Shown here piece after piece: positions 43,393-52,450 of a DNA stretch of 64,000 nt (within the stretch, counting starts at the first letter, position 1; each line of letters starts with the position of its first letter). This DNA is from Bin80 sp965209015. GTDB lineage: Bacteria; Bacteroidota; Rhodothermia; Rhodothermales; Bin80. A program made the position numbers and the translations under genes. Location of the stretch: the NCBI GenBank assembly GCA_965209015.1, contig OZ242367.1, positions 1,178,001 through 1,242,000 on the forward strand, written 5' to 3'. Below the pieces are notes generated by a model, which was given only the letters and a program-made list of their open reading frames with translations, had not been told where the DNA came from and searched no databases.

Positions 43393-44829
43393 TTAGGATA
43401 CCCCCTCTGTGCCACTCAGCACGGAAGTAATCCTATCCTGAAGGATCAATCGGAGACTAATCTTAACCGCCTCGGTAAACCCTGGCAAACCGTTCAAAGA
43501 AATTCCCCATAAATCCTGATCGGATAGGACGTCTTCAACAAAGTCGGGGATCAGTTGGTCTTCTGTGGGCCACCAATGCAGAAATTTTTCTGCATGATCG
43601 TCATAAATTGGATACTTCTTACCACGCATACTCCCATATACAATGTCTTTGGATTTTGAACTTCCTCGCATAAAACGGAGCCATGCGGCAAAACCTGATG
43701 CGATCAATCGAGGGGCAGGGCCATTGGGGTGCTTCTTGTAATAATCAGACAGAGTTGGCACCACTCTATGTTGAAGTTTTGTTGTGGATTGCAACGTGAT
43801 ATCCAGGAGACGGTGATGCATATAAGGGTTACGCCAACGTTGGAGTACTTCATCAACATAGGGAGTGACCGAATCAGGATCGACCGGCAAGACCGGTCCA
43901 ATCTCATCACGCAGAAGTGATTCAATAAATTTACTGACTAAGGGATGGTTCATACACTCTAGAACAGTCTCGCATCCTGTCAAGAGTGCAATAGGTACAG
44001 AGAGCGTATGTCCTCCGTTAAGAAGTCTAATTTTTCGTGTTCGATAAGGAGCAATGTCCGATGTAAGGACAATTCCCTCCGAATTTTCGAGAAATCCAAG
44101 CCGCTCCTTTAGACTCGGATCTCCTTGAATAGCCCAAAGTCGATAGGGTTCACAAACGGTAAGAAGCTCATCCACAAACCCAATGCGGGTATAAGCTTCC
44201 TCCAATTCAGCTTTCCCAGGGAGGCCTGGCACGATACGATCAACTAACGTATTGCAAAACAGAGTTGATTGATCAAGCCAATCAGTAAAGCGAGGAGCTA
44301 ACTTCCACTCACGCGCCTGCTCCAAGACCAACTCATGAAGTAGGTCTCCATTATGGTCAACCAACTCACAGGGTAGAATTGTGAGTCCTTTGGAGATCGC
44401 ATAATTAAAATATTCCGCGCGGGCATGCAACAGAGCGCAAAGTCGACCCGGGAAAGATTGAGGCAAGGCCTGTGAGTCGTTTTCCTGAAGAGAGAGACCA
44501 ATTTCTGTGGTATTTGATAGAATGACCTCAAGATTTTCGCTCAGCGCGATGCGGAGTACATCGTTCCAGTTCTGATTGGCTGAGAGGACTCGGCTAACGG
44601 AATTGACTGTATGAAATTCATTAGTTGAACCACTGAGTCCATGCCCTCTGGTCCAGAGAGTGTACTGTCCTTTCTGGTTGTTGAACAACTCTAACCGCCC
44701 ACTCGGAGTGGAAGCGACCATCACAATTGTGCCATCATAACGGCCGGAGGTTCGGGCTTCGTCAATAAAAAAATCTGCAAAAGCTCTCAGAAACCGTCCG
44801 GTTCCAAACTGTAATATTTTCTCGGTCAC
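43393..44829 (-). CDS. uxaB: Tagaturonate reductase (altronate oxidoreductase)
   Basis: 478 residues of the mannitol dehydrogenase/UxaB family: ILQFGTGRFLRAFADFFIDE at the N-terminus, VEVILSNTTEIGL-like nucleotide region (LEVILSNTTEIGLSLQ), and RKIRLLNGGHTLSVPIALL, the active-site region. It reduces D-tagaturonate to D-altronate with NADH in galacturonate breakdown. It lies 18 bases downstream of dctM in the same direction, so it is in an operon with a TRAP transporter. UxaC and UxaA are encoded later in this window. Confidence 0.93.
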   Translation of the reverse strand: MTEKILQFGTGRFLRAFADFFIDEARTSGRYDGTIVMVASTPSGRLELFNNQKGQYTLWTRGHGLSGSTNEFHTVNSVSRVLSANQNWNDVLRIALSENLEVILSNTTEIGLSLQENDSQALPQSFPGRLCALLHARAEYFNYAISKGLTILPCELVDHNGDLLHELVLEQAREWKLAPRFTDWLDQSTLFCNTLVDRIVPGLPGKAELEEAYTRIGFVDELLTVCEPYRLWAIQGDPSLKERLGFLENSEGIVLTSDIAPYRTRKIRLLNGGHTLSVPIALLTGCETVLECMNHPLVSKFIESLLRDEIGPVLPVDPDSVTPYVDEVLQRWRNPYMHHRLLDITLQSTTKLQHRVVPTLSDYYKKHPNGPAPRLIASGFAAWLRFMRGSSKSKDIVYGSMRGKKYPIYDDHAEKFLHWWPTEDQLIPDFVEDVLSDQDLWGISLNGLPGFTEAVKISLRLILQDRITSVLSGTEGVS

Positions 44830-44847
44830 CTTCGTAGATCTCCCTGA

Positions 44848-46143
44848 TTATTTGATGAAAAGATTGGGTAGCCACAGACTTAAGCCTGGAACATAGGTAA
44901 CCACCATTAGGGATATGATCATGGCAATGAAGAAGGGCAGGAGGGGGCGCGTGACACTTGAAATTCTTGTCCCAGCAACTCCTACACCCACGAAAAGGAC
45001 ACTCCCAACTGGGGGGGTACAGAGCCCAATGCATAGGTTAAGGACGATGATGATCCCAAAATGAATCGGATCAATCCCTAATGTGATTGCAATCGGTAAA
45101 AAGATAGGGGTGAAAATAAGGACAGCAGGCGTGATATCCATAAATATACCAATGCACAAGAGGATTACATTAATGAGGAGAAGAATGACGATCCCATTAT
45201 CGGTGAACGCTAATAATGATTCTGTAATTTGCTGTGGAATATTGACATAGGCCATGATCCACGACATTCCTACAGAAGAGGCAACGAGAAGTAAAACCAC
45301 TGCAGTTGTTCCACTGGCATCAATCAATATCTGGGGGAGATCTCGGAATGAGATTTCCCGATAGATCAATGCTAGAATTAGAGCATACAGGACTGCAACC
45401 GCAGCAGCTTCTGTGGCGGTAAAAAACCCGGCGACAATGCCTCCCATGACGACTACTAACAAGGTTAGACTTGGAAGGGCATCCAAAAATCGCCAGAAAA
45501 CCTGTTTGATTTCGATGACGCGCGAAGCACCATAATTCCGGCGAAGTGCAACGACCGCGGCAACAGCCATGAGCGAGAGTCCAACAAGAATTCCAGGAAG
45601 ATATCCGGCCAAAAATAATGCTGCAATTGAGGCACCACCACTGGCAAGAGAATAAACAATCAGAATATTACTTGGAGGAATTAACAGCCCGGTTGTGGCC
45701 GAGGTGATATTCACGGCTGCAGAATAATTCCGATCATACCCATCTTTTTTCATTTCAGGAGCCATGATCCCCCCGACAGCAGATGCAGCGGCCACAGCAG
45801 ATCCAGATATAGCTCCGAACAGCATGGATGCCAGAATATTCACATGTGCAAGTGCACCAGGTAGTAGACCAAGTAGGGAGCGAGCAAAGTCAATCAATCG
45901 CCTAGCCATTCCACCCTGATTCATAATCTGCCCAGCGAGAATAAAGAAGGGGATTGCAAGAAGGGCGAAGCTGTCCAATCCGGTTGCGATTCGCTGTGCT
46001 TGTGTAGTTAGTGCAGGCCAAGTTCCCATCGTGACCAACATTGTGGCTAAGGTGGCAAGTCCAATGCTGAAAGCAATAGGAACCCCAATCAGGAGCATCA
46101 CCGCAAAGGATGCTACAAATACAATAATCTCAACTGTTTCCAT
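44848..46143 (-). CDS. TRAP transporter large permease (DctM-like)
   Basis: 431 residues with about twelve membrane segments. SIGLATLATMLVTMGTWPAL, FALLAIPFFILAGQIMNQGG and SATTGLLIPPSNILIVYSL are characteristic of the DctM/SiaM large permease. It is a sodium- or proton-driven symporter subunit in the inner membrane. The start overlaps the small permease gene by 14 bases. With uxaB downstream, hexuronate is the likely cargo, an inference from context. Confidence 0.93.
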   Translation of the reverse strand: METVEIIVFVASFAVMLLIGVPIAFSIGLATLATMLVTMGTWPALTTQAQRIATGLDSFALLAIPFFILAGQIMNQGGMARRLIDFARSLLGLLPGALAHVNILASMLFGAISGSAVAAASAVGGIMAPEMKKDGYDRNYSAAVNITSATTGLLIPPSNILIVYSLASGGASIAALFLAGYLPGILVGLSLMAVAAVVALRRNYGASRVIEIKQVFWRFLDALPSLTLLVVVMGGIVAGFFTATEAAAVAVLYALILALIYREISFRDLPQILIDASGTTAVVLLLVASSVGMSWIMAYVNIPQQITESLLAFTDNGIVILLLINVILLCIGIFMDITPAVLIFTPIFLPIAITLGIDPIHFGIIIVLNLCIGLCTPPVGSVLFVGVGVAGTRISSVTRPLLPFFIAMIISLMVVTYVPGLSLWLPNLFIK

Positions 46144-46636
46144 TACGGAGTACTTTTACCTCGTCAAGTAGATCAAGAATTGCATACCATGCGATGAATA
46201 ATCCACTTAGTGGAACTGCCAGATACACATAACCCAGCGGAAGTTGGAGGCTGGCAGATGTTTGCCCCAGAGTAAGCATTACCCATACCAACCGGATTCC
46301 ACCTGCAAAAAGAGCTACAAGTGCAAATACAAGAATCAGTGATTCAATGATAATCCTTAGGATATGAGCTCGCCTCCCAGTGAGGGAGCTGGGCAAAATA
46401 TCCACACTAAGGTGCATTCCACGTCCAGCTGCATAGGCAGCCCCGATGAGACCTACCCAGATCATCAGGTATCGTGCCAGTTCTTCTGTCCAAGAACTGG
46501 GGTTCTCCAAGATAAATCGTGTAAATACTTGCCACAATACATCCAGAACCAACACGGACATGAGTATGGCCACAAGTATTGATAAAGAGCGATCCAAGAT
46601 TTTTCGGGTAAAAGAAATCATATAAGCAGGATTCAA
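46130..46636 (-). CDS. TRAP transporter small permease (DctQ-like)
   Basis: 168 residues with four membrane segments. The region FTRFILENPSSWTEELARYL and MIWVGLIGAAYAAGRGMHLS is the DctQ signature. It pairs with the large permease encoded next and overlaps the binding-protein gene by 4 bases, so the three form a translationally coupled set. Confidence 0.92.
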   Translation of the reverse strand: MNPAYMISFTRKILDRSLSILVAILMSVLVLDVLWQVFTRFILENPSSWTEELARYLMIWVGLIGAAYAAGRGMHLSVDILPSSLTGRRAHILRIIIESLILVFALVALFAGGIRLVWVMLTLGQTSASLQLPLGYVYLAVPLSGLFIAWYAILDLLDEVKVLRNGNS

Positions 46637-47667
46637 TACTCGGACGGGAATTCATGTGATGAGCAATCGCTCAGTGAATCACAAGGTACAACGGAGCGAA
46701 TATCCTCAATTAGAGAGTAGATTGCAGGTGAATCCCGAAACTCATCATAGAGATGTGCAACTTTCTCTACGAAGGGGGCCTTATCAGGATAGATAATCTC
46801 CACACCTGCCGCTTCTACTTGTTGAATTGCTTCCTCGGTGGCAACACGCCATAAATCTTTTTGATATTTAGCAGATTCATCTGCTGCCTCCTGGAGCCAA
46901 GATTGTTGTTCCGGTGTAAGTTGATCCCATATAATGGTACTGATCAGTAGAACATCTGGAAGTCCGGTATGCTCATCAAGTGTATAGTACTGACACACTT
47001 CATAATGTCTGGATGTATAGAATGACGGAGGATTATTTTCTGCGCCATCCACGACACCCTGTTGGAGAGCCGTATAGAGTTCACCCCATGCAATTGGCGT
47101 CGCAGAACCTCCAAGACTATTTACCATTTTAACTTGGGTTGCGCTCTCGAGAGTACGAATCTTGAGTCCTTCCAGATCGGTAGGTGAGTAGATTGGGCGT
47201 TCCTTCGTGTAGAAGCTCCGACTTCCAGCATCATAATAGGTTAGACCACGAAGCCAATACTGTTCACTTGACAATAAAATTTTCCGTCCGATTGCACCAC
47301 CCAAAACGTCAAACCGGTGAGCTTCAGTACGGAAAATATAGGGTAAGCTGAGCACTTTATACTCTGGTGCAAAGCCTTCAAGTACGGCAGAGGCTACCTT
47401 AGTCATACCTAAACTTCCTAGTTGCAATAATTCCAGGAGTTGACGTTCAGTCCCCAGTTGCTGGCTTGGATAGATTTGAATTTGTAGGGTACCGTTTGAT
47501 AAACTATCAACTTTTTCCTGCATAAAGACCATAGCCCGGTGGACAGGGTGGTTGGTATCAAGTCCATGACCAAGCTTAATTGTGTCTACGGTGCCAGTTT
47601 GATCACATCCAATTAAAAGAACAAGAGAGAATAAAAGTGTGATTCGGACGATCATTCTGAGGTGCAT
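46633..47667 (-). CDS. TRAP substrate-binding lipoprotein (DctP-like)
   Basis: 344 residues from the ATG at 47667 (MHLRMIVRITLLFSLVLLIG then Cys, a lipobox); starts up to 47718 are also open but place 17 residues before the signal. TRAP-binding features: HPVHRAMVFMQEKVDSLSNG, LEGLKIRTLESATQVKM with the conserved Arg that binds the substrate carboxylate, and TALQQGVVDGAENNPPSFYT. It captures an acidic sugar in the periplasm for the DctQM permease. The upstream region lacks an obvious promoter. Confidence 0.9.
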   Translation of the reverse strand: MHLRMIVRITLLFSLVLLIGCDQTGTVDTIKLGHGLDTNHPVHRAMVFMQEKVDSLSNGTLQIQIYPSQQLGTERQLLELLQLGSLGMTKVASAVLEGFAPEYKVLSLPYIFRTEAHRFDVLGGAIGRKILLSSEQYWLRGLTYYDAGSRSFYTKERPIYSPTDLEGLKIRTLESATQVKMVNSLGGSATPIAWGELYTALQQGVVDGAENNPPSFYTSRHYEVCQYYTLDEHTGLPDVLLISTIIWDQLTPEQQSWLQEAADESAKYQKDLWRVATEEAIQQVEAAGVEIIYPDKAPFVEKVAHLYDEFRDSPAIYSLIEDIRSVVPCDSLSDCSSHEFPSEY

Positions 47668-48573
47668 AAAGGATAAGTGGTCATAAAGTGAATAAGATCT
47701 ATTCAAATTCATACTCATGAATTAATGAACGAAGAAGTGCAGAGAAAACCGTTCCATCTTGTGGTATTGACAAGGCAACAGAGAGAAAAATAAATCGAAT
47801 CAATTAAACGAGAAAGAATATGGAGATGAGAGGTTCAAAAGTACAATCGGCATTCATGGACGAGACACTATAATTATTTGCCCAAAATACTAATTAACAT
47901 TCAGACTGGAGCATACTACTCCGTTAATTGGGAAATATTGAGGGCCTCCACTGGCAATAAAGTGGTTAATAAATAGAGCTGAAGAATATGGTGTGTTTAT
48001 ACATACATCTCGTACATTCAAAATATCAAATACTCAGGAGTCTCTTTCAAAATTCCTCAATTGGATGATTTTTTGAAGGATTTCGAAAGAGGTTCCCATA
48101 CTGAAGATTTCGCGTGGTCCGACTAAACTGAGACAGTTTAAGCCACAATTCAGTGGGGACAACAGGTGAAAATAAAGAATTTTAAAAGAGGCTATCATGA
48201 GTATAAACGGTTCAGATTGATTGTCATTGAACACCTTCTTTGGGATCTAAATGCGGATTATGATCCAATGAGTTGAGAATTTGCGGAAAGGTTTGGATTG
48301 ATCTTCTTTACGGTCAGTCTCACCTCTCAAGGGCTATAGCCAGAAAATCCTCAACTGGCTTAAATGCGTGGCCTGACGTAAAGACTTAAAAAATCTCTCA
48401 CGAAAGAGATCCCGATCTCATAACCGCCTATTTAGAAGCATAAATTTCAACTAAAAAGAAACAACTCCAGAGATGAACACTGAAATAAAGGATGCACCTA
48501 ACGAACTTCCTTGTACAAAAAAGATAGATCCGAGGGTGTACTTATATCGATACATCTATTCAATCACGGCTAC
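47668..48573. other. Gene-poor interval between the TRAP operon and the candidate defence module
   Basis: About 900 AT-rich bases. I find no credible coding frame, tRNA or perfect inverted repeat. A degraded mobile element is possible, given the transposase remnant at 41296, but no recognisable transposase sequence is seen. Confidence 0.4.
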
Positions 48574-50250
48574 TTAATCGTCAGTATCTGATGTGTCACT
48601 GTCAGCGACAATCATTCCGATTTTACTTTCTGGCAATGCTACACCCCGCTCCTTCATAAAATTTTGTTCTCCTTCAATCAAGCAGTCTTGTCTGGAACGA
48701 ATCAATTCTTTTGGATTATTTCGACGAATTGCTTGAATTGATTCTTCAGAAAATCCGTGGCTGGGTAAAACTCTCGTCAAAGTTTCGTCATCTAACTGAG
48801 CAAGATGATCAAATACGTCACCCGATAGGTTACGGTCTATAAACATTCGATTCCCTGGAATGCTGCCGAATTCATCTGCTGAATGAGGCTGATGGATAAT
48901 ATAGCCAAGTGCAGCTACTCCCAAGGAAGAAAGTAATTCGCCTGGTTTGAGAGTTTCCTGCTCAGAAGTGATTGAAAGAGGTTGAAGTGTCGCAAGATAT
49001 AACAAAAAAGCACGAGCTCTGGCACTCCGACCATCAAAACGATCTGGAAAAGGTAGTGCTTGCTCTTCAAGATTTACTATCCTAAAATTTCTTCTCTTAT
49101 CCTCTGCAAGGTCTCGAATTTCATGTAATGCCCGAACAATTGTTGTAGTACTAGCTGTACCGAACCAACCACTGAAAGATGTAACCCAAAACCAACGCCT
49201 CAGAAGATTGATTTTTTCGGAGGACGGATCAGAACATAGTCGAAAAAACTCACCAAGTAGTACAAGTTGAAGTCCATAGGGCAATATCCGATCGGAGGTA
49301 ACACCTAACCTACCAAGAAACTCAAGTGCAAGATTAATCCCCTGAGTTGCTGACTCATATGCTTCCGGAAGTCGTTCGCGAATAGATTCTTTAACCACCA
49401 GATCAGCCCAATCTTGGGCATATATATCTCGTCCAAGGGCCGCCAATACCCCACGAAGTAAGAAAACACGTTTGAGCTTTCCAAATCCTTTCTTGACCAG
49501 TTCTTCTATGTAGACATCAAACTTTTCACCAAGATGGAATTCTCCTCTGCGATAGGTCAAGGCAGAAACCATTTCATCAGCTGAGATCTTCCGTCCGGTC
49601 CGATTGAGGCGAGCAAACACTGTTACGGCACTATCAATACTTGCTTCTCGAATGTGGATGATTGGAAGTTGATAATTTCGAAACGCATTCGCAAGGCGAT
49701 CCGCGGCACTGAGCAGATATTGGACTTGGGTTTGATCAGCAAAATCTTCAAATTTTCGTGCTACCGAAAGATAGCTTGCGGTGTCAAATAGGTTTGCTAC
49801 CGGGAAATATTTTGGTAACTCCCTCCGCCCAGGTTTCCGAATGAATTCAGAACTCTCTAAATCAAAGTATACGCGCCAGTCAATTTGATCTATAACTGAC
49901 TCATTATGATCAATCGGGAACTGTAAAGTCCCAAATAAGGAAGTAATACGTTGCTGTCCATCCAAGAGATACCCGATAGGCCCAGAAGGAGGATTTTGTA
50001 AGGTAATCGGACCAATTCGTTTAGCGCTTTCAATTTGATCATCAGCTTCCCAAATAAGAATAGATCCGATCGGAAGGCCTTTATAAACACTATCAAGCAA
50101 CGAAAAAATATCACCTTGCTTCCACACGAAAGCTCGCTGAAAATTAGGAACGCGAATTTTTCCAGAAATTATACGTTCTATGAGCTTTCCCAGATAGACT
50201 ACCTCTGGGACAACCTCAGCTCGAATTTGACCAAGATCGGTGATGGCTAT
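48574..50250 (-). CDS. DUF262 (GmrSD N-terminal-like) protein, no canonical start codon
   Basis: A GTG at 50127 gives 517 residues (GTG TGG AAG, read as MWKQGDIFSLLDSVYKGLPI), but the frame is open further upstream and encodes SGKIRVPNFQRAFVWKQGDI, the expected start of DUF262 domains. The upstream open part contains no ATG, GTG or TTG, only ATA at 50250, overlapping the previous stop, and other rare starts. The DUF262 motif LLDGQQRITSLFGTLQFP is clear. No HNH nuclease (DUF1524) motif is seen at the C-terminus, which ends in an acidic DSDTSDTDD. DUF262 proteins such as GmrSD restrict modified phage DNA. Third gene of the module; true start uncertain. Confidence 0.75.
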   Translation of the reverse strand: MAITDLGQIRAEVVPEVVYLGKLIERIISGKIRVPNFQRAFVWKQGDIFSLLDSVYKGLPIGSILIWEADDQIESAKRIGPITLQNPPSGPIGYLLDGQQRITSLFGTLQFPIDHNESVIDQIDWRVYFDLESSEFIRKPGRRELPKYFPVANLFDTASYLSVARKFEDFADQTQVQYLLSAADRLANAFRNYQLPIIHIREASIDSAVTVFARLNRTGRKISADEMVSALTYRRGEFHLGEKFDVYIEELVKKGFGKLKRVFLLRGVLAALGRDIYAQDWADLVVKESIRERLPEAYESATQGINLALEFLGRLGVTSDRILPYGLQLVLLGEFFRLCSDPSSEKINLLRRWFWVTSFSGWFGTASTTTIVRALHEIRDLAEDKRRNFRIVNLEEQALPFPDRFDGRSARARAFLLYLATLQPLSITSEQETLKPGELLSSLGVAALGYIIHQPHSADEFGSIPGNRMFIDRNLSGDVFDHLAQLDDETLTRVLPSHGFSEESIQAIRRNNPKELIRSRQDCLIEGEQNFMKERGVALPESKIGMIVADSDTSDTDD

Positions 50251-50663
50251 ATCTCCTGGTGAATCATATCAATCCCCCGCTCTAGGTCCCCTCTTGAACG
50301 AGCGAGTATCTCAGTTTTTATCTGCGAAGAAGAACAATCCCAACACAGATAGACATCTCTCCCAAATCCCTTTTTGAGATTTTTGTAATCAGCCTCTGAT
50401 ATACCTTGAAACAGAGAACCCATTAAATGATCAAAAGATTGATGGGAATTTTTGAATCCCTTTTTCATGTTGTAGTAATCTTTCTGATCATCACTAAGAC
50501 GATTCCATGCATTAACAGTTGCAGAGTGTCTTGAGTTGTTTGCTTTCCAGGCTTTAAGTAGACCAAGGGTAAGATAATTCTCTGCTTCCCGCTTGGCCAA
50601 AATCCAACAGGGAATTTCATGATCGGCGCAGGCTTGACTCAATTTTTCAACTACATTGCCCAC
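50247..50663 (-). CDS. C-terminal part of a split TOPRIM protein
   Basis: 138 residues from a GTG, best read as the continuation of the upstream TOPRIM gene rather than an independent protein. A one-base change at the A8 run (plus-strand T8, 50676-50683) joins the frames as DSDKKKPSDSVGNVVEKLSQ, then IPCWILAKREAENYLTLGLL, where the Glu in KREAENYL sits where TOPRIM-type nucleases often have a late acidic residue. Its last codon overlaps the DUF262 frame. Confidence 0.65.
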   Translation of the reverse strand: MGNVVEKLSQACADHEIPCWILAKREAENYLTLGLLKAWKANNSRHSATVNAWNRLSDDQKDYYNMKKGFKNSHQSFDHLMGSLFQGISEADYKNLKKGFGRDVYLCWDCSSSQIKTEILARSRGDLERGIDMIHQEI

Positions 50664-51208
50664 TGAATCGGAAGGTTTTTTTTGTCACTATCAGCAATGA
50701 CTACCATTCTAGGCCTTCGCGAATGGGCCTCATTTATTCTACTCTCAACCAACTGGAGCATTTGCCCCAAACCGCCCATACTGTCAAAGACGATTGGAGG
50801 GCCAGACTTAGACAATAGATAATGGAGAGGCTTAGATAATTCTTTCAATATCCGCTCGACGAATTTACCATCACTGATTCGATTCTCAACTATAATCCAG
50901 AGTGGTAACTCAGCAAATTTGGCGGCATCCTCGGGAGTAAATTCATCCTTATGGTTCACAACAGAGGTAACTCGTATTCGTTTTCGATGCAAGTTTGAGT
51001 CCCACGCATTTCGCTCAATGGACTTTCGGAGCAATTCCTTGATATGTTTTCGCCCCCTTACCCAAGATGATGTCTTAATCGTAGAGAGATCCAACTCAGG
51101 TCCAATGTGCCAGAGATGCCATCCGTCATCAATCTTATAAATGATACGATCTAACCATTTATGAGCATTCAAATCCTCTGTAAGACTCAAATCAATCTCA
51201 ATACGCAT
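50651..51208 (-). CDS. TOPRIM-domain protein, N-terminal part
   Basis: 185 residues. Residues 1 to about 100 form an unrecognised N-terminal domain. From about 101 it has TOPRIM features: LPLWIIVENRISDGKFVERI (Glu108, Asp113), a glycine-rich VFDSMGGLGQM near 140-150, and VVIADSDKK with the Asp173-x-Asp175 pair that binds metal. The frame ends ten residues later, just after an A8 run; the displaced sequence 50247-50663 supplies the rest, about 316 residues joined. A TOPRIM nuclease beside an AAA ATPase resembles the logic of PARIS and OLD/Gabija systems. The gene starts 6 bases after the ATPase stop. Confidence 0.75.
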   Translation of the reverse strand: MRIEIDLSLTEDLNAHKWLDRIIYKIDDGWHLWHIGPELDLSTIKTSSWVRGRKHIKELLRKSIERNAWDSNLHRKRIRVTSVVNHKDEFTPEDAAKFAELPLWIIVENRISDGKFVERILKELSKPLHYLLSKSGPPIVFDSMGGLGQMLQLVESRINEAHSRRPRMVVIADSDKKNLPIQWAM

Positions 51209-51214
51209 CTATAT

Positions 51215-52450
51215 TCAGTCCTCCATTTGGCGAACAGCGCGTCGAATCGCGAGCACTTCTTCATAGTCTTCCGTGAACACACCTTCTGGCCAACCACTCA
51301 TTTCTCCATGATCGTTAATCGTGATTTTTTTCAGAACAGATCCATTCCCGGGCTCTGAATCAACCCAATATACCAGTACATCATCTGCCGACAACCTTCC
51401 TTCTACGATCCACCGGCGGGCACGAAGAAGAATCATCTCTGAGTGAGTTTCAATAATCATCGGCCTATCGTTTCCCGTAAGACTGGAGAGGAGTAGTTCT
51501 GCAATATCTCCATGAGATGCGGGATGAAGTTCTGCCTCTGGATGTTCAATAATATCAATGCCTGGCCCAACCCTACCAGCTGTGAGTGCTATTACTACAA
51601 CTGGCAACACCTGAGATAGCCCACTTCCTGTTTGATCAAGTAGGATACTTGCGCCACTTGCAGGTGATCTGATTGCTAGATCAAAGTATTTCCCCTCATC
51701 CTTGATGTCAAGGCTCACATTAAATGCTATACGGTACCATTCTTTAACGGAATCTCGCAGATTATCATCTTCTGCTAACATCTTAGGGGATGAGCTTCCC
51801 GTAACATCGTGTTTGCTTGGATTAACATTATCCATAAATAAACCGGAGGAAGGATAACTCCGAGGAGACTTCAGATAACGGACGCCGTTGGCCCATTTCT
51901 TTAATTGGTTGATCTGGTTGCCATGCTCGCCCAGAAGTTTGTTGGAGTCGTAGGGCAATATGCCGACCCAGTGAATTTCCTGTTCTTGCTCTATCCTACC
52001 AGAATGGCTGATCTGATAAGGTGATTGAGCGTCAAGACTAACTCTATTTATCTCAATCTGATTATTTCCAATACTATAACTCCAACGTGAAATCTGACGT
52101 TCGGAGGGCCCATGCGCTCGTTCAATATTTTGAATGTTGACAGCCAGAGAGGTCTCAACTTCATCATGCACCAGTTCGGCGAATAAAGACAAACTCCCAT
52201 GTGCAGAGCGTCCGCTCACCAAATCTACAAACTCTCGGCCATGGAAGATACCATCTGAATTTAGTTTCAGTGGCTCACGAGAGTCCTCAATTGGATGACT
52301 TATGCTGCTTGCCAATAGATGGACTGCTTGAACCAAAGCTGTCTTACCGGAATTATTTGCTCCAACTAATATTGTTAATGGTGCGATCTCAATTGTAGTG
52401 TCTCCACTGAAGCACTTGTAGTGCTTCACCCCAAGCTTTCGCAATTCCAT
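51215..52450 (-). CDS. AAA/ABC-type ATPase with DUF3696-like C-terminus
   Basis: 411 residues. Walker A TILVGANNSGKTALVQ (residues 30-37), a signature-like TGSGLSQVLPVVVIAL, Walker B-like IDIIEHPEAELHPASHGDIA and the switch MIIETHSEMILLRARR place it with the OLD/AAA_15/AAA_21 ATPases; the C-terminal GEMSGWPEGVFTEDYEE is DUF3696-like. No nuclease domain is fused to it. In many anti-phage systems such an ATPase senses invasion and controls a separate effector. First gene of a three-gene minus-strand set with TOPRIM and DUF262 genes. Confidence 0.87.
   Translation of the reverse strand: MELRKLGVKHYKCFSGDTTIEIAPLTILVGANNSGKTALVQAVHLLASSISHPIEDSREPLKLNSDGIFHGREFVDLVSGRSAHGSLSLFAELVHDEVETSLAVNIQNIERAHGPSERQISRWSYSIGNNQIEINRVSLDAQSPYQISHSGRIEQEQEIHWVGILPYDSNKLLGEHGNQINQLKKWANGVRYLKSPRSYPSSGLFMDNVNPSKHDVTGSSSPKMLAEDDNLRDSVKEWYRIAFNVSLDIKDEGKYFDLAIRSPASGASILLDQTGSGLSQVLPVVVIALTAGRVGPGIDIIEHPEAELHPASHGDIAELLLSSLTGNDRPMIIETHSEMILLRARRWIVEGRLSADDVLVYWVDSEPGNGSVLKKITINDHGEMSGWPEGVFTEDYEEVLAIRRAVRQMED

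Noticed and set aside
48034..48234. Minus-strand frame of 66 codons in the gap before the DUF262 gene
   Set aside because: No recognised family and surrounded by stop-rich sequence; the gap is better described as gene-free.
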